51,698 bases of DNA, taken from positions 1 through 51,698 of the forward strand of contig NZ_JALEGG010000103.1 of assembly GCF_022763525.1 (NCBI RefSeq), in the 5' to 3' direction. The position numbers were made by a program, and so were the translations under genes. Below are positions 50,234 to 51,698 of the stretch, piece after piece. Source of the stretch: Acidovorax sp. Lineage in GTDB: Bacteria > Pseudomonadota > Gammaproteobacteria > Burkholderiales > Burkholderiaceae_C. Each line of letters starts with the position of its first letter. The first letter of the stretch is position 1. Below the pieces are notes generated by a model. It had not been told where the DNA came from. It did not search any database and saw nothing but the letters and a program-made list of their open reading frames with translations.

Positions 50234-51698
50234 TCACGCGCCGTCCGCCACACCAGCAGCCGCCACCAGGCGCTGGGTGTAGGGGTGCTCTGGCGCGTCC
50301 AGCACGGCATCGACCCTGCCGTTCTCCAGCACCACGCCGTCCTTCATCACGAGCACGTTGTGCGCCATGGCCCGGATGACTTGAACGTCGTGGGTGATGA
50401 GCAGGTAGGAAAGGCCCTTTTCCTTTTGCAGCCGCTGCAGTAAGCCCAGCACTTGCTGCTGGATGGTGACGTCCAGCGCACTCGTGGGCTCGTCGAGAAC
50501 CAGCACCTGCGGCTGCACGATGAGTGCGCGCGCAATGGCCAGGCGCTGGCGCTGGCCGCCCGAAAACTCGTGGGGATAGCGCTCCAGCAAGCGCGGGTAC
50601 TGCGCTTCGGTCAGGCCCACCTCGGCGAGCACGGCCTCCACCCGGGCGCGCCGCTCGGCCGTGCCCAGGGCGGGCTGGTGGACCTTCAGGCCCTCGCCCA
50701 CGATCTCCTCCACCGTGAGGCGTGGCGAGAGCGAGGAGAACGGGTCCTGGAACACCACCTGCACACGGCGCCGCAACTGCTGGTTGGCCGGGGTATTGCG
50801 CATGGCGGGTTGCTGCCACGCCTGTCCGCCCACCTGCAGGTGGCCCGCACAAGGCAGCAGGCCCAGGATGGCCTGCGCCAGCGTGGACTTTCCCGAGCCG
50901 GACTCACCCACCACGCCCAGCGTCTCGCCCGGAAGCAGCGAAAGCGTGGCGCCATGCACCGCCACGAATTCACCTTTTTTGAACCAACCGCGAATGCCAG
51001 GCAGGGGCGTGGGATAGACCACGCGCAGATCCTGCGCCTTCACCACCGGAGGCGCGCCGGCTGGCGCATGGGCTGGCGCCACTTCGCGGCGCGGCTGGCT
51101 GGCGATCAGGCGCCGGGTGTAGTCATGCTGCGGCGCGCCGAACACTTCGCTCACGGGCCCCTGCTCCACCAGCACGCCCTGCTCCATCACAGCCACGCGG
51201 TCGGCAAAGCGGCGCACCAGGTTCAGGTCGTGGGTGATCAGCAGCACGGCCATGCCGCTCTTGCGCTGCAACTCGGACAGCAGGTCGAGAATCTGGCCGC
51301 GCAGCGTCACATCGAGTGCGGTGGTGGGCTCGTCGGCCAGCAGCAGCTGGGGCTCACTGGCCAGGGCCATGGCGATCATGGCGCGCTGGCGCTGCCCGCC
51401 CGAGAGCTGGTGCGGAAAACTGTTCGCCCGCCGCGCGGGTTCGGGGATGCCCGTCTTGGCCAGCAACTCGATGGCCGCCTGGGCGCACTGTGCCCCCGTG
51501 AGGCCCTTCTTGAGCTGCAGGATCTCTGCGATCTGTGCGCCGATGGTCATCAACGGGTTGAGTGCTGTCATGGGCTCCTGGAACACCATGGCGATGTCGC
51601 CGCCGCGCACACCACGCATTTCGCGCTCGCTCAAAGCCAGCAAGTCACCACGGCCCTGCAGGTGTGCTTGGCCGGTGATGGCTGCATCTCCCGCCAGA
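50234..51698 (-). CDS. oligopeptide/dipeptide-type ABC ATPase with two NBDs (cut by window edge)
   Basis: About 487 residues are visible; the N-terminus with the first Walker A lies beyond the right edge. The first NBD shows LSGGQRQRAMIAMALASEP and Walker B LLLADEPTTALDVT. The second has Walker A VGESGSGKSTLAQAILGLL, signature FSGGQRQRLAIARALIVQP and Walker B VLVLDEPTSALDVT. Fused DppD/DppF-type ATPases of the YejF group have this form and energise peptide or microcin-type importers. The other transporter genes must lie to the right. Confidence 0.93.
   Translation of the reverse strand, partial: LAGDAAITGQAHLQGRGDLLALSEREMRGVRGGDIAMVFQEPMTALNPLMTIGAQIAEILQLKKGLTGAQCAQAAIELLAKTGIPEPARRANSFPHQLSGGQRQRAMIAMALASEPQLLLADEPTTALDVTLRGQILDLLSELQRKSGMAVLLITHDLNLVRRFADRVAVMEQGVLVEQGPVSEVFGAPQHDYTRRLIASQPRREVAPAHAPAGAPPVVKAQDLRVVYPTPLPGIRGWFKKGEFVAVHGATLSLLPGETLGVVGESGSGKSTLAQAILGLLPCAGHLQVGGQAWQQPAMRNTPANQQLRRRVQVVFQDPFSSLSPRLTVEEIVGEGLKVHQPALGTAERRARVEAVLAEVGLTEAQYPRLLERYPHEFSGGQRQRLAIARALIVQPQVLVLDEPTSALDVTIQQQVLGLLQRLQKEKGLSYLLITHDVQVIRAMAHNVLVMKDGVVLENGRVDAVLDAPEHPYTQRLVAAAGVADGA

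Overview
The window reads as chromosome from a GC-rich betaproteobacterium, most likely a member of the Comamonadaceae (Acidovorax/Variovorax-like). The grounds are the protein families, the rimP-nusA-infB-rbfA-truB order, and several dispersed intergenic repeat families that I associate with that group. No rRNA, tRNA, CRISPR array, transposase or integrase was seen.

Layout. 1-5.9 kb (minus): the conserved rimP-nusA-infB-rbfA-truB translation/transcription operon, with a sigma70-type promoter and a terminator-like hairpin at the very start of its transcript. 6.0-8.6 kb (minus): a redox operon with a diheme cytochrome c4-like protein, a membrane-anchored triheme cytochrome c and a thioredoxin-like protein. 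It diverges from a MocR-type regulator. 10.7-18.8 kb (minus): a sugar uptake and catabolism operon with a ROK regulator, Rbs-type ABC importer (ATPase, permease, binding protein), sugar isomerase/epimerase, Gfo/Idh/MocA oxidoreductase and an O-acetyltransferase. 18.9-20.5 kb: an AT-rich foreign-looking gene (candidate PD-(D/E)XK nuclease) beside a decayed copy of a methyltransferase gene. 20.5-31.7 kb: small regulator/enzyme pairs (cupin, tautomerase and LysR; methyltransferase; Rrf2 and thioredoxin-reductase-like flavoprotein; AraC and hydrolase; P-loop kinase; a stand-alone cytolysin-domain-4-like protein; EamA exporter and LysR; MDR dehydrogenase). 31.8-38.1 kb: a probable organic-acid/ester island (large Abhydrolase_10-like lipoprotein, TTT-type binding protein, AtuA with its small partner, divergent LysR). 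38.1-47.9 kb (minus): an accessory island, described below. 48.0-51.7 kb: VOC protein, FlxA-like coiled coil, lipocalin Blc, and a two-domain oligopeptide ABC ATPase cut by the window edge.

The best candidate for an undescribed system is at 38.1-46.2 kb. An HTH protein with an ATPase-like but P-loop-less body overlaps by 4 bp a membrane-anchored STAND/AAA-type ATPase. The ATPase ectodomain has the C-terminal pattern of a type IV pilin. Genes for an ankyrin protein, a leucine-rich-repeat protein and a second (frameshifted) ankyrin protein follow on the same strand. Two membrane-protein genes of unknown function lie just upstream. A second candidate is the 107-residue protein at 28.0 kb, which looks like domain 4 of the cholesterol-dependent cytolysins without the pore-forming part.

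All similarity statements come from reading motifs by eye; no search or structure prediction was run.
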